64,000 nucleotides of DNA from Glaciecola sp. KUL10 (GTDB taxonomy: Bacteria > Pseudomonadota > Gammaproteobacteria > Enterobacterales > Alteromonadaceae): contig NZ_BGNG01000001.1 of NCBI RefSeq assembly GCF_003203515.1, forward strand, positions 806,001-870,000, written 5' to 3'. Numbering within the stretch: the first letter of the stretch is position 1; every line of letters begins with the position of its first letter. The notes under the pieces are model-generated. The model saw nothing but the letters and a program-made list of their open reading frames with translations, made no database searches and had not been told where the DNA came from. The translations under genes and the position numbers were made by a program. This document shows positions 27,657 through 37,177 of this stretch, piece after piece.

Positions 27657-28235
27657 ATGATAGAAATTGTTTTACTATTAGTTAGTACAGTGCTGGTGAA
27701 TAATTTTGTATTGATCCAATTCCTTGGGTTGTGCCCCTTTATGGGTGTTTCTGGAAAATTAGAAACCGCGATGGGTATGTCAATGGCAACGACTTTTGTA
27801 TTGACCATAGCCTCAATGTCTAGCTACCTAGTCGAAACCTATATCTTAGCCCCGCTTGGCATTGAGTATTTGCGTACACTTAGTTTTATTCTTGTTATCG
27901 CAGTAGTTGTTCAATTTACCGAAATGGTTGTACATAAAACTAGCCCTACCCTGTATCGTTTGTTGGGTATATTCTTACCGCTAATTACCACCAACTGCGC
28001 TGTTTTAGGGGTTGCCTTGCTCAATATCACCGAGCAACACAACCTAATCGAATCGATCGTATATGGTTTTGGCGCTGCGGTAGGATTTTCACTTGCCTTA
28101 ATTTTATTTTCATCCATGCGTGAACGCCTTGCAGCAGCCGACGTACCTGTTGCCTTCAAAGGCGCTTCAATTGCTATGATAACCGCTGGACTGATGTCAC
28201 TTGCGTTTATGGGATTCTCAGGGTTAATAAAATAG
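27657..28235 (+). CDS. rsxA: electron transport complex subunit RsxA
   Basis: A 192-residue integral membrane subunit of the Rsx/Rnf complex, with six hydrophobic segments. Recognisable features are [20 protein letters not shown] near residue 14 and the second-half [19 protein letters not shown] near 102. The matching LGLCP and TTNC cysteines sit in the two inverted halves, as in family members. It is first of the rsxABCDGE-nth operon and abuts rsxB (0-base gap). The complex moves electrons from NADH to ferredoxin-like acceptors, coupled to ion flow, and in E. coli resets SoxR. Confidence 0.96.
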   Translation: MIEIVLLLVSTVLVNNFVLIQFLGLCPFMGVSGKLETAMGMSMATTFVLTIASMSSYLVETYILAPLGIEYLRTLSFILVIAVVVQFTEMVVHKTSPTLYRLLGIFLPLITTNCAVLGVALLNITEQHNLIESIVYGFGAAVGFSLALILFSSMRERLAAADVPVAFKGASIAMITAGLMSLAFMGFSGLIK

Positions 28236-28805
28236 ATGTTTGAAATTGGCGCACTACTCGCAATCGTTGTACTTGCCCTCATCTTTGGCAGCCTGCTCGG
28301 CTGGGTTGCAGTTAAGTTCAAAGTCGAAGGCGACCCTTTGGTTGAGCAAATTGATGCCATTCTACCACAAACTCAGTGTGGTCAATGTGGTTACCCAGGA
28401 TGTAAACCCTACGCTGAAGCAATCGCCAATGGCGACGAAATAAATAAATGCCCACCGGGTGGTGAGGCAACTATAAAAGAGCTGGCCGAACTAATGGGTG
28501 TTGAAGCAAAACCTTTAGATGATGCGCATGGCACCGAAGATGTTAAAAAGGTCGCATTTATCCGAGAAGATGAGTGTATAGGTTGCACTAAATGCATCCA
28601 AGCGTGCCCTGTAGATGCAATTATAGGGGCAGCAAAGCAAATGCACACTGTCATCATTGATGAGTGTACCGGTTGTGATTTGTGTGTAGACCCCTGCCCT
28701 GTAGATTGCATTGATATGATCCCCTTACATCAAGACAGTGCGCATTGGCAATGGGATTTTAACACAGCAAAAATCGGCGACATTCCGATAAAGCAAGTTT
28801 CCTAG
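28236..28805 (+). CDS. rsxB: electron transport complex subunit RsxB
   Basis: A 189-residue iron-sulfur subunit. An N-terminal membrane anchor (residues 4-26) is followed by the 4Fe-4S domain [16 protein letters not shown] near 47. Two ferredoxin motifs follow: [14 protein letters not shown] near 116 and [15 protein letters not shown] near 146. It is predicted to sit on the cytoplasmic face and pass electrons within the complex. It is between rsxA and rsxC, with an 8-base gap to rsxC. Confidence 0.97.
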   Translation: MFEIGALLAIVVLALIFGSLLGWVAVKFKVEGDPLVEQIDAILPQTQCGQCGYPGCKPYAEAIANGDEINKCPPGGEATIKELAELMGVEAKPLDDAHGTEDVKKVAFIREDECIGCTKCIQACPVDAIIGAAKQMHTVIIDECTGCDLCVDPCPVDCIDMIPLHQDSAHWQWDFNTAKIGDIPIKQVS

Positions 28806-28813
28806 GCGGTATT

Positions 28814-30823
28814 ATGTACGCAGATTACGATGAAATTATTGAACGTATTTCAGTGCAAGCACTCTGGGATTTTCCTGGCGGTGTACATCCTCCTCAACAA
28901 AAAGAACTTTCTAACACTACGCCGATAGAAACACTCCCATTACCCGACATGTTTTACGTCCCTATAAAACAGCACATTGGTACCGGTGGTCAAATACTTG
29001 TTAATGAGGGGGATTACGTGCTCAAAGGACAAGCACTGAGCGCGAATGATCTAGCGCTTAGCGTCCCAGTTCACGCACCAACATCCGGCACTGTTACCAA
29101 CATAGGTGAGCATGTTTCAGCCCACCCAAGTGGGATTGGTGAACTCACGATTTGCATAAAACCAGATGGTTTAGACAAATGGACAGATCTGGTCCCACTT
29201 AAAGACTACGTAAATCATCCCAAGCACGATTTGGTGAATGCTATTTGTAAAGCAGGAATCAGTGGCTTGGGCGGCGCTGGTTTTCCAACTCATATCAAGG
29301 CTGGTGAACACAAAGACATAGAATTTTTGATAATCAACGGTGTGGAGTGCGAGCCTTACATTAGCTCAGATGATCGCTTGATGCGCGAACATGCTTGGCA
29401 AATCAGACAAGGCATCGATATCCTGGTCCACTTAATAAAACCCAAACAAGTATTGGTGGCTATTGAAGATAACAAACCAGAAGCCATAGAAACGCTTTCT
29501 GTTGCCTGCCAACAACAAACAAAATATCAAGTCGTTAGCATTCCTACTAAGTATCCTGCTGGGGGTGAAAAACAACTCGTTCAAGTGCTTACATCACGGG
29601 AGATTCCCACTGACGGACTACCAGCTGATGTTGGATGTATGATGTTTAATGTCGGTACTTGTTTTGCAATTTCAGATGCAATTATGGAGGGCAAACCGCT
29701 TATCGAACGTATTGTCACCCTTACTGGAGACGCTTTTGACGCACCCAAAAATGTTTGGGCTCGATTAGGCACGCCGATTTCTCATTTGTTATCTGCAGGT
29801 AGCTATTCTACCAGTAAACAAGAGTCGCCAAGAGTGATTATGGGCGGACCAATGATGGGCTTTACCGTTTCATCACTACAGACACCCGTGGTTAAAATTA
29901 CAAACTGTTTACTCGCACCGGCGGACAAAGAGTTGCCCACACCAGAAGATGAACGTGCATGCATCAGATGCTCAGCTTGCGCTGAAGCATGTCCAGCATC
30001 CTTGCTGCCACAACAGTTATTTTGGTACAGCAAAGCCAAAGAATACGATATAGCTCAAGAGTATAATTTATTTGATTGTATAGAATGCGGTGCATGCGCA
30101 TATGTTTGTCCAAGCGAAATCCCCTTAGTGCACTATTATCGAAAAGCAAAAGCAGACATTCGAATACAACAAGAAGAAAAAGAAAAAGCCGAAAAGGCAC
30201 GTATACGTTTTGAGGCTCGTCAAGAACGATTGCTAAAAGAAAAACTTGAAAGAGAAGAAAAGCATCGCAAAGCCGCTGAAGCTAGAAAGCAATCAATGAA
30301 TAAAGACGGTGGTGCAGCAAAAGATAAAATTGCGGCAGCACTGGCGAGAGCAAAAGCTAAAAAAGAAGCTCTAGCGCAACAACAAGGTGATAATGCCACT
30401 GTTACAAATACTGAACCCCAAGAAAGTACGCAAACAAGCGGAAGAGCTCGCGTTGAATCAAAGGCGCCTAGCGATAAAAAAGATAAAGTCGCCGCTGCAA
30501 TTGCGCGAGCCAAAGCGAAGAAATTAGCAAAATCAGAGGCAGTTTCAGAAGACAAAAAAAGTGATAACGAAGCAGTTAGCCAAGAATCTAACATCGTCTC
30601 TTCTGACCGAAAAAAGGAAGATTCGGCACAAGGTGCTGCCGAAAACGCGGCAGTAGATTCAACCGTTACGACATCGAGTGATTCACCAGAAAAGAAAGCA
30701 AATGATAAAAAGGCAAAAGTAGCCGCTGCGATTGCAAAAGCGAAAGCCAAAAAATTAGAAAAAGCAAAGATGAACGAACAAGATAATACCCAAGCGAATA
30801 CGCAAAACGAGAGCAACGACTAG
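28814..30823 (+). CDS. rsxC: electron transport complex subunit RsxC
   Basis: A 669-residue NADH- and FMN-binding subunit. The flavin/NADH-binding core includes GLGGAGFPTHIK near residue 154 and GVECEPYISSD near 176. It is followed by two 4Fe-4S motifs (CIRCSACAEACPAS near 382 and CIECGACAYVCPSE near 421). From about residue 455 the tail is a charged, Ala/Lys-rich extension with three copies of a KVAAAIAKAKAKK-like unit, which is variable in the family. The tail probably forms helices; its role is not known. Confidence 0.96.
   Translation: MYADYDEIIERISVQALWDFPGGVHPPQQKELSNTTPIETLPLPDMFYVPIKQHIGTGGQILVNEGDYVLKGQALSANDLALSVPVHAPTSGTVTNIGEHVSAHPSGIGELTICIKPDGLDKWTDLVPLKDYVNHPKHDLVNAICKAGISGLGGAGFPTHIKAGEHKDIEFLIINGVECEPYISSDDRLMREHAWQIRQGIDILVHLIKPKQVLVAIEDNKPEAIETLSVACQQQTKYQVVSIPTKYPAGGEKQLVQVLTSREIPTDGLPADVGCMMFNVGTCFAISDAIMEGKPLIERIVTLTGDAFDAPKNVWARLGTPISHLLSAGSYSTSKQESPRVIMGGPMMGFTVSSLQTPVVKITNCLLAPADKELPTPEDERACIRCSACAEACPASLLPQQLFWYSKAKEYDIAQEYNLFDCIECGACAYVCPSEIPLVHYYRKAKADIRIQQEEKEKAEKARIRFEARQERLLKEKLEREEKHRKAAEARKQSMNKDGGAAKDKIAAALARAKAKKEALAQQQGDNATVTNTEPQESTQTSGRARVESKAPSDKKDKVAAAIARAKAKKLAKSEAVSEDKKSDNEAVSQESNIVSSDRKKEDSAQGAAENAAVDSTVTTSSDSPEKKANDKKAKVAAAIAKAKAKKLEKAKMNEQDNTQANTQNESND
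30302..30765 (+). repeat. three-copy Ala/Lys-rich repeat in the RsxC tail
   Basis: Three imperfect units encode [KD]KDK[IV]AAA[LI]A[RK]AKAKK: roughly 30317-30366, 30474-30528 and 30704-30756. They are separated by acidic, Ser/Gln/Glu-rich linkers of about 40-60 residues. Codons differ between copies, so they are not very recent duplications. Confidence 0.75.
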
Positions 30824-31879
30824 ATGAAACTCACGCTCAAAAGCTCTCCCCACCACCATAACCGCCGCGATACGGGCCAAGTGATGCGCTTAGTTATTTA
30901 TGCCTGCATCCCCGGAATCATCGCGCAAACTTGGTATTTTGGTTTTGGTACCTTAATTCAAGTTTTTCTTGCGATCGTGACGGCGGTTGTCACCGAAACC
31001 ATTATTCTAGAACTAAGAAAGAAGAATACTGAGCGCGTTATCAAAGACTATAGTGCGGTTTTAGCAGCACTTTTACTCGCTATATCAATACCATCGTTTG
31101 CACCTTGGTGGGTTATCGTCATTGGTACATTCTTCTCCATCGCTATCGTCAAGCAGCTATATGGAGGGTTGGGATATAATATGTTCAATCCAGCGATGGG
31201 TGGATATGTCATGCTATTAATTTCATTTCCTATGCAAATGACGTCTTGGCTCCCTCCTTTATCACTCGCAGAGCAAACGCACGGTTTTATTGATGCCGTG
31301 TATATGGTATTCACAGGCTATACTAGTACTGGCTTTAATATCGAACAGCTGCGTATAGGGGTTGATGGTGTGACAATGGCAACGCCATTAGACTCAGTTA
31401 AAACCGATTTATCTCAAGGCTTTACATTGACCGAAGCCTACACAAACTCAATCTTCTCTGGCATCTATGGTCAGGGCTGGGCAGTTGTTAGCTTGGCATA
31501 CTTGCTCGGTGGACTAATGCTTATCAAAACAAAAGTCATTTCATGGCACATTCCCGGCAGCATGATTCTAGCGGCGGTATTGTTTAGTGGACTGTTTTAT
31601 CTGGTACAACCCGATATTTATGCTTCTCCATTGTTTCACCTAATGAACGGCAGTCTAATCATCGGCGCATTTTTTATTGCCACTGACCCTGTGTCAGGGG
31701 CGACAACGGTAAAAGGGCGTGTGATTTTTGGCGCTGCTATTGGGCTTTGGATTATCATTATAAGGGTCTGGGGAGGCTACCCAGACGCTGTTGCTTTTGC
31801 TGTCTTAATAATGAACATGGCCGTTCCGCTGATTGATTACTACACTCAACCTCGAACCTATGGGCACAAGTCGTCATGA
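30824..31879 (+). CDS. rsxD: electron transport complex subunit RsxD
   Basis: A 351-residue membrane subunit with about nine to ten hydrophobic segments. The start directly abuts the rsxC stop. [20 protein letters not shown] near residue 116 is typical. The segment [12 protein letters not shown] near 179 contains the threonine that carries covalently bound FMN in relatives (D-G-x-T-x-A-T-P), and [14 protein letters not shown] lies near 286. It overlaps rsxG by four bases. Role: electron transfer across the membrane part of the Rsx pump. Confidence 0.95.
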   Translation: MKLTLKSSPHHHNRRDTGQVMRLVIYACIPGIIAQTWYFGFGTLIQVFLAIVTAVVTETIILELRKKNTERVIKDYSAVLAALLLAISIPSFAPWWVIVIGTFFSIAIVKQLYGGLGYNMFNPAMGGYVMLLISFPMQMTSWLPPLSLAEQTHGFIDAVYMVFTGYTSTGFNIEQLRIGVDGVTMATPLDSVKTDLSQGFTLTEAYTNSIFSGIYGQGWAVVSLAYLLGGLMLIKTKVISWHIPGSMILAAVLFSGLFYLVQPDIYASPLFHLMNGSLIIGAFFIATDPVSGATTVKGRVIFGAAIGLWIIIIRVWGGYPDAVAFAVLIMNMAVPLIDYYTQPRTYGHKSS

Positions 31880-32532
31880 AAGATTACATAACCAAAAATG
31901 GCGCTATCCTCGGAGGCTTTGCGCTTGTTACGACTGGTTTAATCGCGCTAACTAATTTTTTCACTGCCCCTAAAATTGCAGAGGCACAAGAACGACAACT
32001 ACTGTCGGTATTAAACCAGCTTGTCCCACCCCAAATGCACAATAACGATATGCACTTGGATTGCCTATTGGTTGAAGATCCAGTTTTGCTTGGCACACCC
32101 ACTCAAAAGCGCGTATTTAGAGCGCGTCAGGGCGCTCAAAGCGTTGCGCTAATACTTGAAACCACCACACCAAACGGCTACAGCGGTGACATCAAAATGG
32201 TAGTTGCCGTGAGTGTCGATGGTTATTCAATGGGTGCTCGTGTGCTAGACCATAAAGAAACACCGGGCCTGGGAGACAAAATTGATTTGCGTGTTTCTGA
32301 CTGGATATTATCGTTTAATAACATCGACTACAGCGAAGAAAATGAACAACGTTGGGAGGTGAAGAAAGATGGCGGTAAATTTGACCAGTTTACCGGTGCT
32401 ACGATTACACCAAGAGCCGTTGTTGAAGGTGTGAAGAACGCAGTCATTTATGCGCAACAAAATAAAGACTTTTTGTATGATACGCGTTCAAACTGCCCCG
32501 TTAGCATCGAAAGAAGTGAGCAATTATCGTGA
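31876..32532 (+). CDS. rsxG: electron transport complex subunit RsxG
   Basis: A 218-residue subunit anchored by one N-terminal membrane segment (about residues 9-30) with a periplasmic FMN-binding domain. The S/T-G-A-T flavinylation motif reads [12 protein letters not shown] near residue 171, and its threonine carries FMN in the family. [12 protein letters not shown] near 126 is also characteristic. It overlaps rsxD and rsxE by four bases each (ATGA-type junctions), so the operon is translationally coupled. An ApbE flavin transferase needed for loading is not in this window. Confidence 0.95.
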   Translation: MKDYITKNGAILGGFALVTTGLIALTNFFTAPKIAEAQERQLLSVLNQLVPPQMHNNDMHLDCLLVEDPVLLGTPTQKRVFRARQGAQSVALILETTTPNGYSGDIKMVVAVSVDGYSMGARVLDHKETPGLGDKIDLRVSDWILSFNNIDYSEENEQRWEVKKDGGKFDQFTGATITPRAVVEGVKNAVIYAQQNKDFLYDTRSNCPVSIERSEQLS

Positions 32533-33230
32533 ACGAATATAAAGAATTAAGCATTCAAGGGTTGTGGAAAAACAACCCTGCGATGGTCCAGTTATTAGGG
32601 CTTTGCCCCTTATTAGCAGTGACAGCAACGGTGATAAACGGGCTTGGCTTGGGCATTGCTACCACACTGGTATTGATAGGGTCTAACGTCACTGTATCTT
32701 TGGTTCGTAATTTTGTACCAAACGAAATACGCATTCCCATATTTGTCATGGTCATTGCAGCATTCGTTACCATCGTGCAATTATTAATGAATGCATTTAC
32801 CTTCGAACTTTATCAAATCCTAGGGATTTTCATCCCATTGATCGTCACTAATTGCGCTATCATCGGCAGAGCAGAAGCCTATGCCTCAAAAAACCCTGTT
32901 AATTTCGCGGCCTACGACGGACTGATGATGGGCTTGGGCTTTTCAATCATTTTGGTGGTCTTAGGTGCAATGCGCGAGTTGTTGGGTTATGGCACGCTGT
33001 TAACAGGCGCAGATTTGTTATTGGGTGCATGGGCTGAAAACCTCGAAATCATTGTATTCCAAACAGAAAGCCCTTTCTTACTCGCAATTTTGCCACCGGG
33101 TGCCTTTTTGGGTATGGGTTTGCTCATCGCAGCTAAAAATGTAATAGACAAGCAAGTTGAGCTGAGACAACAGCAAAAACAAGAGAAAAAAGTCGTGCAA
33201 CGCGCGCGCGTGACGGGAACGGATATATGA
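32529..33230 (+). CDS. rsxE: electron transport complex subunit RsxE
   Basis: A 233-residue membrane subunit related to RsxA, with six hydrophobic segments. [20 protein letters not shown] near residue 13 and [20 protein letters not shown] near 97 are the paired cysteine-bearing signatures. The C-terminal 25 residues are basic and hydrophilic. It overlaps nth by four bases, the same order rsxE-nth found across Gammaproteobacteria. Confidence 0.95.
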   Translation: MNEYKELSIQGLWKNNPAMVQLLGLCPLLAVTATVINGLGLGIATTLVLIGSNVTVSLVRNFVPNEIRIPIFVMVIAAFVTIVQLLMNAFTFELYQILGIFIPLIVTNCAIIGRAEAYASKNPVNFAAYDGLMMGLGFSIILVVLGAMRELLGYGTLLTGADLLLGAWAENLEIIVFQTESPFLLAILPPGAFLGMGLLIAAKNVIDKQVELRQQQKQEKKVVQRARVTGTDI

Positions 33231-33946
33231 CGCTCAGTATGAGTAAAAAAGACAAAGTTGCTGCGATTATCGAAATCTTAGAGCAACTCTACCCTGAAGT
33301 CCCTGTTCCTCTTGATCATAAAGACCCATATACACTGCTAATTGCAGTGCTGCTATCTGCGCAGTGCACGGATGAACGTGTTAACCAAATCACGCCAAAG
33401 CTATTCGCAAAAGCTGATAATCCTTACGACATGGTCATGATGAGTATTGAAGAAATAAAAGAAATCATCAAACCTTGTGGTTTATCTCCGATGAAATCAA
33501 AAGGCATTTGGCATTTGTCTGATATGATCATCAAACTTCACGATGGCAAAGTGCCGCAAAGTTTTGAAGCACTAGAAGCAATGCCAGCGGTAGGTCATAA
33601 AACCGCTTCTGTTGTCATGTCGCAAGCCTTCGGTGTGCCTGCATTTCCAGTAGATACCCATATACACAGATTGATGTACCGTTGGGGGTTGTCAAATGGC
33701 AAAAGTGTGGAGCAAACCGAGAGAGACGCCAAACGTCTGTTTCCAAGAGAAAAATGGAATGACTTGCATCTACAAATTATCTTTTACGGTCGAGAATACT
33801 GCCCAGCAAGAGGCTTTTCTTTAGATAAGTGCATAATTACCCGGCAATACGGCCGCAAAAGCTTTATCAACGAAGTGTTAAAAGAGCAAGCCAAGCGAGC
33901 GTTGCTCTTAAACAAAAACGTGAAAAAGAAAGCGTCAAAAAAATAG
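33227..33946 (+). CDS. nth: endonuclease III homologue of divergent type lacking the full Fe-S cluster site
   Basis: A 239-residue HhH-GPD DNA glycosylase/AP lyase for oxidised pyrimidines. The hairpin and catalytic lysine are in [12 protein letters not shown] (K125), and the catalytic aspartate is in PVDTHIHR (D143), so catalysis should be intact. The canonical four-cysteine 4Fe-4S loop (C-x6-C-x2-C-x5-C) is not complete. Only C192 and C202 remain; the other two ligand positions are occupied by other residues (L199 or nearby, and Y208). The sequence style ([45 protein letters not shown]) resembles Bacteroidetes Nth as I remember it, not E. coli Nth. It starts at ATG 33227, overlapping rsxE; ATG 33239 is an alternative. 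Confidence 0.9.
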   Translation: MTLSMSKKDKVAAIIEILEQLYPEVPVPLDHKDPYTLLIAVLLSAQCTDERVNQITPKLFAKADNPYDMVMMSIEEIKEIIKPCGLSPMKSKGIWHLSDMIIKLHDGKVPQSFEALEAMPAVGHKTASVVMSQAFGVPAFPVDTHIHRLMYRWGLSNGKSVEQTERDAKRLFPREKWNDLHLQIIFYGREYCPARGFSLDKCIITRQYGRKSFINEVLKEQAKRALLLNKNVKKKASKK

Positions 33947-33980
33947 GGCTTTAACCTAACAAAAGGTGCATTAAGACTTG

Positions 33981-34346
33981 TTAGGCCTCAATTTCAAGAT
34001 CGCTTCCATCATAATCAACGTCTTCAGCAACATCTGTATCGTGTGCTCGCGTGCTGTGCATGGTGTAGAAATTACGTCTGGTTCTGGCCAGTTTCACATA
34101 CTTCAACCATGCTTTTTCAAGTAAACTTTGCGCCTCGTATTCACCTCTAACGACCTTGACAAATCGCGCTTCTTCTTCGTTTTCAGGTAACAAACTACCA
34201 AACTCAAGGTTAAACAAGGTATCGCCGTAAGCAGATAAGATGTTCGCTTCTGCAATACTAAAATCACCCGACTTTTTAAAACCGTATGGAAACTGCTTTG
34301 CGTCAGAAAAAACTTTATTGCCTTTGCGTATAGTTACATTTTGCAT
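33981..34346 (-). CDS. maoP: DUF413/MaoP (YifE) family protein
   Basis: A 121-residue small protein. The segments QFPYGFKKSGDFSIAEANIL (residues 18-37), FGSLLPENEEEARFV and VRGEYEAQSLLEKAWLKYVK match the layout I recall for E. coli YifE/MaoP, which organises the Ori macrodomain with the site maoS. The C-terminus is acidic. In E. coli it lies divergent from hdfR; here hdfR also follows on the other strand with one small gene between. The name is based on sequence resemblance plus this synteny; a macrodomain role here is inference. Confidence 0.85.
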   Translation of the reverse strand: MQNVTIRKGNKVFSDAKQFPYGFKKSGDFSIAEANILSAYGDTLFNLEFGSLLPENEEEARFVKVVRGEYEAQSLLEKAWLKYVKLARTRRNFYTMHSTRAHDTDVAEDVDYDGSDLEIEA

Positions 34347-34479
34347 TTTTTATGTTCCGATAGACATTGCTGTTTATGTTTCGATATTTTGAGTTTCACT
34401 TAATCCGTCGTCTTTTTAATCTATTCAACTCAATCAGAAAAACGAAAAAATATTGTGGTCACGATAAAATTATTTCATT

Positions 34480-34508
34480 TTCACACTGCTCAATATTCGC
34501 TCTATACT
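34480..34508 (+). promoter_or_regulatory. probable sigma-70 promoter of the 59-residue small gene
   Basis: TTCACA (34480-34485) and TATACT (34503-34508) have a 17-base spacer. The -35 has one mismatch to TTGACA and the -10 has one mismatch to TATAAT. The start codon of the small gene is 36 bases downstream. Confidence 0.55.
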
Positions 34509-34544
34509 GAGAACTCGATTAATTGATTAAATTGAAGCAAGACA

Positions 34545-34724
34545 ATGAGCAAAGACAAGCGATTCAACAAGCGTGAATATTTGTTTGATGGTGATGAAGA
34601 TTACAATGACTCTAAAAACAAAAGACGGAGTTCATACAAGTCTAACCAAGATAACGTTAAAGCTGACTACTCATACCAACGACGCCTACGTCAGCAAACT
34701 AAAGCACTTCAGCCTGATAGATAG
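34545..34724 (+). CDS. small highly charged hypothetical protein
   Basis: A 59-residue frame from ATG 34545 to TAG 34724, beginning MSKDKRFNKREYLFDGDEDY and ending LQPDR. Lys, Arg, Asp, Asn, Ser and Tyr dominate, and there is no hydrophobic core, so it is probably disordered or a nucleic-acid- or ribosome-associated peptide. A promoter-like pair lies upstream and a GAAGCAAG purine stretch sits about 6-13 bases before the start. I do not recognise a family. It stands between maoP and hdfR, both of which face away from or past it. Confidence 0.6.
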   Translation: MSKDKRFNKREYLFDGDEDYNDSKNKRRSSYKSNQDNVKADYSYQRRLRQQTKALQPDR

Positions 34725-34872
34725 CTAGTAATACCAAACTCATTCCTGATGTCTTGGGCAAGTAATAGTCCCGTTAGGCATCAGGCTTTAAGTTACATCT
34801 CATCCGGTTTTCATTATAAATTCACTTGCCAGACACTCATATTCAAGATAAAAACGCGTATCGACTCTTATT

Positions 34873-35712
34873 ATGAGCATCACAATGGATTTGCGTTTTT
34901 TGACTACCTTTTTAGAGGTTGCGAAAACCCGTCACTTTGGCAAAGCTGCTGAAAACCTATATCTCACTCAATCAGCAGTTAGCGCAAGAATTAAATTGAT
35001 CGAAGAATATTTTAATACTTCGTTATTTTTTCGCAATCGTCACAGTATTCAACTGACTTCAGCGGGTGAAAAACTCATTCCTTTCGCAGAATCAATGACG
35101 CATACACTTAATCTTGCACGAGAAGCGTTAAATGAAGATGAAGTATCGTATTTGGTCTGCGCCGCCAGCCCAAACGCCAGTGAGCTATATCTAAAACACG
35201 CGATTAACCAGTTTAATGCTCATTTCTACGACTTATCTCTCAGGGTTGAGATATTGAATACAGAGCAATTATCGAGACAACTGCATGAAAGAATCATCGA
35301 CATTGCATTTACCACTGAAGTGATTAAAGCGGAAGACGTTGACCATAAGTGCTTAATGACAGACTCATTGGCGTTATACTCCAGTGAAACAGACCAATTA
35401 GAGCAAGCCTTTGAAAACTATGTTCATATTGACTGGGGCAGCAAACTTAATGACCGCTTGCTTAAGCAGTTTCCTCAAGTCAAAAAAGCAAAGTTGAAAA
35501 CGAGTGCGATTAGTATTGCTAAGGATCAGATCGAATATACAGGTGGAAGCGTATTTTTAACCCAAGCACTTGCCGAACATTTCAGTGCAACACGTCCATT
35601 AACACTAATTGCCAGAGCAGAAGATATTGAGATAAACACTTATTTGGTATATTTAAAAGAACTAAAAAACAGTGCCTTATCTGAATTAATCAAATTTTGT
35701 ATAGAGCAATAA
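34873..35712 (+). CDS. hdfR: LysR-family regulator HdfR
   Basis: A 279-residue regulator. The HTH region FLTTFLEVAKTRHFGKAAEN, then LYLTQSAVSARIKLIEEYF, is very close to E. coli HdfR as I remember it (TFLEVSRTRHFGRAAE), followed by RNRHSIQLTSAGEKLIPFAE. The effector domain has QLHERIIDIAFTTE near residue 142. E. coli HdfR represses flhDC and activates gltBD. This organism probably uses polar Na+-driven flagella (motY nearby), so the target may differ. The start is ATG 34873; ATG 34885 (MDLRF) is equally possible and fits the family length better. Confidence 0.87.
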   Translation: MSITMDLRFLTTFLEVAKTRHFGKAAENLYLTQSAVSARIKLIEEYFNTSLFFRNRHSIQLTSAGEKLIPFAESMTHTLNLAREALNEDEVSYLVCAASPNASELYLKHAINQFNAHFYDLSLRVEILNTEQLSRQLHERIIDIAFTTEVIKAEDVDHKCLMTDSLALYSSETDQLEQAFENYVHIDWGSKLNDRLLKQFPQVKKAKLKTSAISIAKDQIEYTGGSVFLTQALAEHFSATRPLTLIARAEDIEINTYLVYLKELKNSALSELIKFCIEQ

Positions 35713-35729
35713 AATAGAGGAACAAAGTA

Positions 35730-36131
35730 ATGCAACTGTTACACACCATGTTACGCGTCAAAAACCTAGAAGATTCAATTGCGTTTTACACCGAGATTTT
35801 GGGCATGAAATTGCTTCGCCAAAGTGAAAACAAAGAATATGAGTACACACTCGCCTTTGTCGGATATGGTAGCGAAGAGGACCACAGTGTCATCGAACTG
35901 ACATACAATTGGGGTAAAACCGAATACGAACATGGAGATGCTTTTGGCCATATCGCGATCGGTGTGGAAGATATTTACGGCATTTGTGAACAAATCAAAC
36001 AAAAAGGCGGAGACGTTTACCGAGAACCAGGCCCAGTGAAGGGCGGTAAAACGGTAATTGCTTTTGTTAGGGACCCAAACGGATATGCGATTGAACTTAT
36101 TCAAAAAAGTACAAACGGCGGCGAGCTTTAA
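35730..36131 (+). CDS. gloA: lactoylglutathione lyase (glyoxalase I)
   Basis: A 133-residue metal enzyme that isomerises the methylglyoxal-glutathione hemithioacetal to S-lactoylglutathione. All four metal ligands of E. coli GlxI are at the same positions: H5, E56, H74 and E122. The length and the absence of the eukaryotic insertion fit the Ni2+-type bacterial enzyme. It is preceded by TAGAGGAACAAAGTA, a good ribosome site, and lies 17 bases after hdfR. Its 3' end overlaps the start of the next gene. The glutathione synthesis gene gshA is also in this window. Confidence 0.96.
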   Translation: MQLLHTMLRVKNLEDSIAFYTEILGMKLLRQSENKEYEYTLAFVGYGSEEDHSVIELTYNWGKTEYEHGDAFGHIAIGVEDIYGICEQIKQKGGDVYREPGPVKGGKTVIAFVRDPNGYAIELIQKSTNGGEL

Positions 36132-37155
36132 GGCGCGAATCTTTGTTTTCATAATGGCTGGCGTTATCGTCGCCAGCTGTTCTTCACAACTTCCCCACTT
36201 TGGAAAACCCATTGATGCCAACGATGGCTTTATCGTGATCGCTCACCGAGGTGCTTCAGGTTACCTGCCAGAGCATACAATCGAAGCCGCTCAACTCGCA
36301 ATCGAACAAGGTGCTCACTATATTGAGCAAGACTTGGTATTAACCTCCGATGATATATTAGTTGTGCTCCATGATATTCATATAGAAACCGTGACTAACG
36401 TCGAAGATGTTTTTCCAAGCCGTGCCAGAAAAGACGGGCGTTACTATGCGATAGATTTCACGCTCGCTGAACTCAAACAACTAAGAGTGCACGAACGGCA
36501 AAATAACCAACAAGAACAGGTTTATCCAGATAGATATTCAGGGGATGGCGTCTTTCGAATCGCGACCTTTGATGAACACATTAAACGAGTATCAAAACAC
36601 AATATAACCAATCAAGCTTTTGTTGGTATTTATCCTGAAATAAAAGCCCCCGAATGGCACTTAACGCAAGGTAAAGACATCGCACTTGCTTTATACGATA
36701 CACTTGAGAAAAATCAACTTAACCGAAGTGATACTAATATTTATGTGCAGTCGTTCGAGCCAAAGTCACTTCAATATTTGAGACACGAGTTAGGCTTAAA
36801 CGTTAAGCTGGTACAATTGATAGGCGAAAATAGTTGGACAGAATCTAGTGCTGACTATGATTACTTAAAAAGTGAAGCGGGCTTAGCGTTTATTGCGACC
36901 TATGCTCAAGGTATAGGGCCATGGATGCCTCAACTATATGACTTTGATAGTAGTTTTATGCATCCACTTGCCGAGCACGCAAAAAAGGTTGGCTTAGCAA
37001 TTCATCCTTATACATTTAGAAAAGATGCCCTACCCGACGGCTATTCTGCTGCCCGAGTCATGAAGATAATGCACAACGACATACAAGTGGACGGTATTTT
37101 CACCGACCATACCGATACGGTTTTGAGTTGGCTGGAAACAAACAAAGCCGATTAA
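36085..37155 (+). CDS. glpQ: glycerophosphodiester phosphodiesterase, lipoprotein
   Basis: About 356 residues. It hydrolyses glycerophosphodiesters to glycerol-3-phosphate. A lipoprotein signal with lipobox VASC precedes the catalytic domain, pointing to the periplasm. Key motifs are [14 protein letters not shown] (catalytic histidine and arginine), [10 protein letters not shown] (metal-binding acids), [12 protein letters not shown], then [10 protein letters not shown] and VYVQSFEP-like FEPKSLQ. The frame opens at TTG 36058. I chose ATG 36085, giving a basic N-region and a normal signal peptide; it overlaps gloA by 47 bases. ATG 36154 is too late to keep the charged N-region. Confidence 0.9.
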   Translation: MRLNLFKKVQTAASFKARIFVFIMAGVIVASCSSQLPHFGKPIDANDGFIVIAHRGASGYLPEHTIEAAQLAIEQGAHYIEQDLVLTSDDILVVLHDIHIETVTNVEDVFPSRARKDGRYYAIDFTLAELKQLRVHERQNNQQEQVYPDRYSGDGVFRIATFDEHIKRVSKHNITNQAFVGIYPEIKAPEWHLTQGKDIALALYDTLEKNQLNRSDTNIYVQSFEPKSLQYLRHELGLNVKLVQLIGENSWTESSADYDYLKSEAGLAFIATYAQGIGPWMPQLYDFDSSFMHPLAEHAKKVGLAIHPYTFRKDALPDGYSAARVMKIMHNDIQVDGIFTDHTDTVLSWLETNKAD

Positions 37156-37177
37156 ACTTATCCAATGGCTTTGATGA

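Noticed and set aside
30220-30816. A 198-residue minus-strand frame opposite the RsxC tail
   Set aside because: It is the mirror of the Ala/Lys repeat, giving Ser/Phe/Leu-rich low complexity; rsxC is clearly coding.
35775-36221. A 148-residue minus-strand frame over gloA and the glpQ start
   Set aside because: gloA has all four metal ligands on the other strand, so this frame is a shadow.
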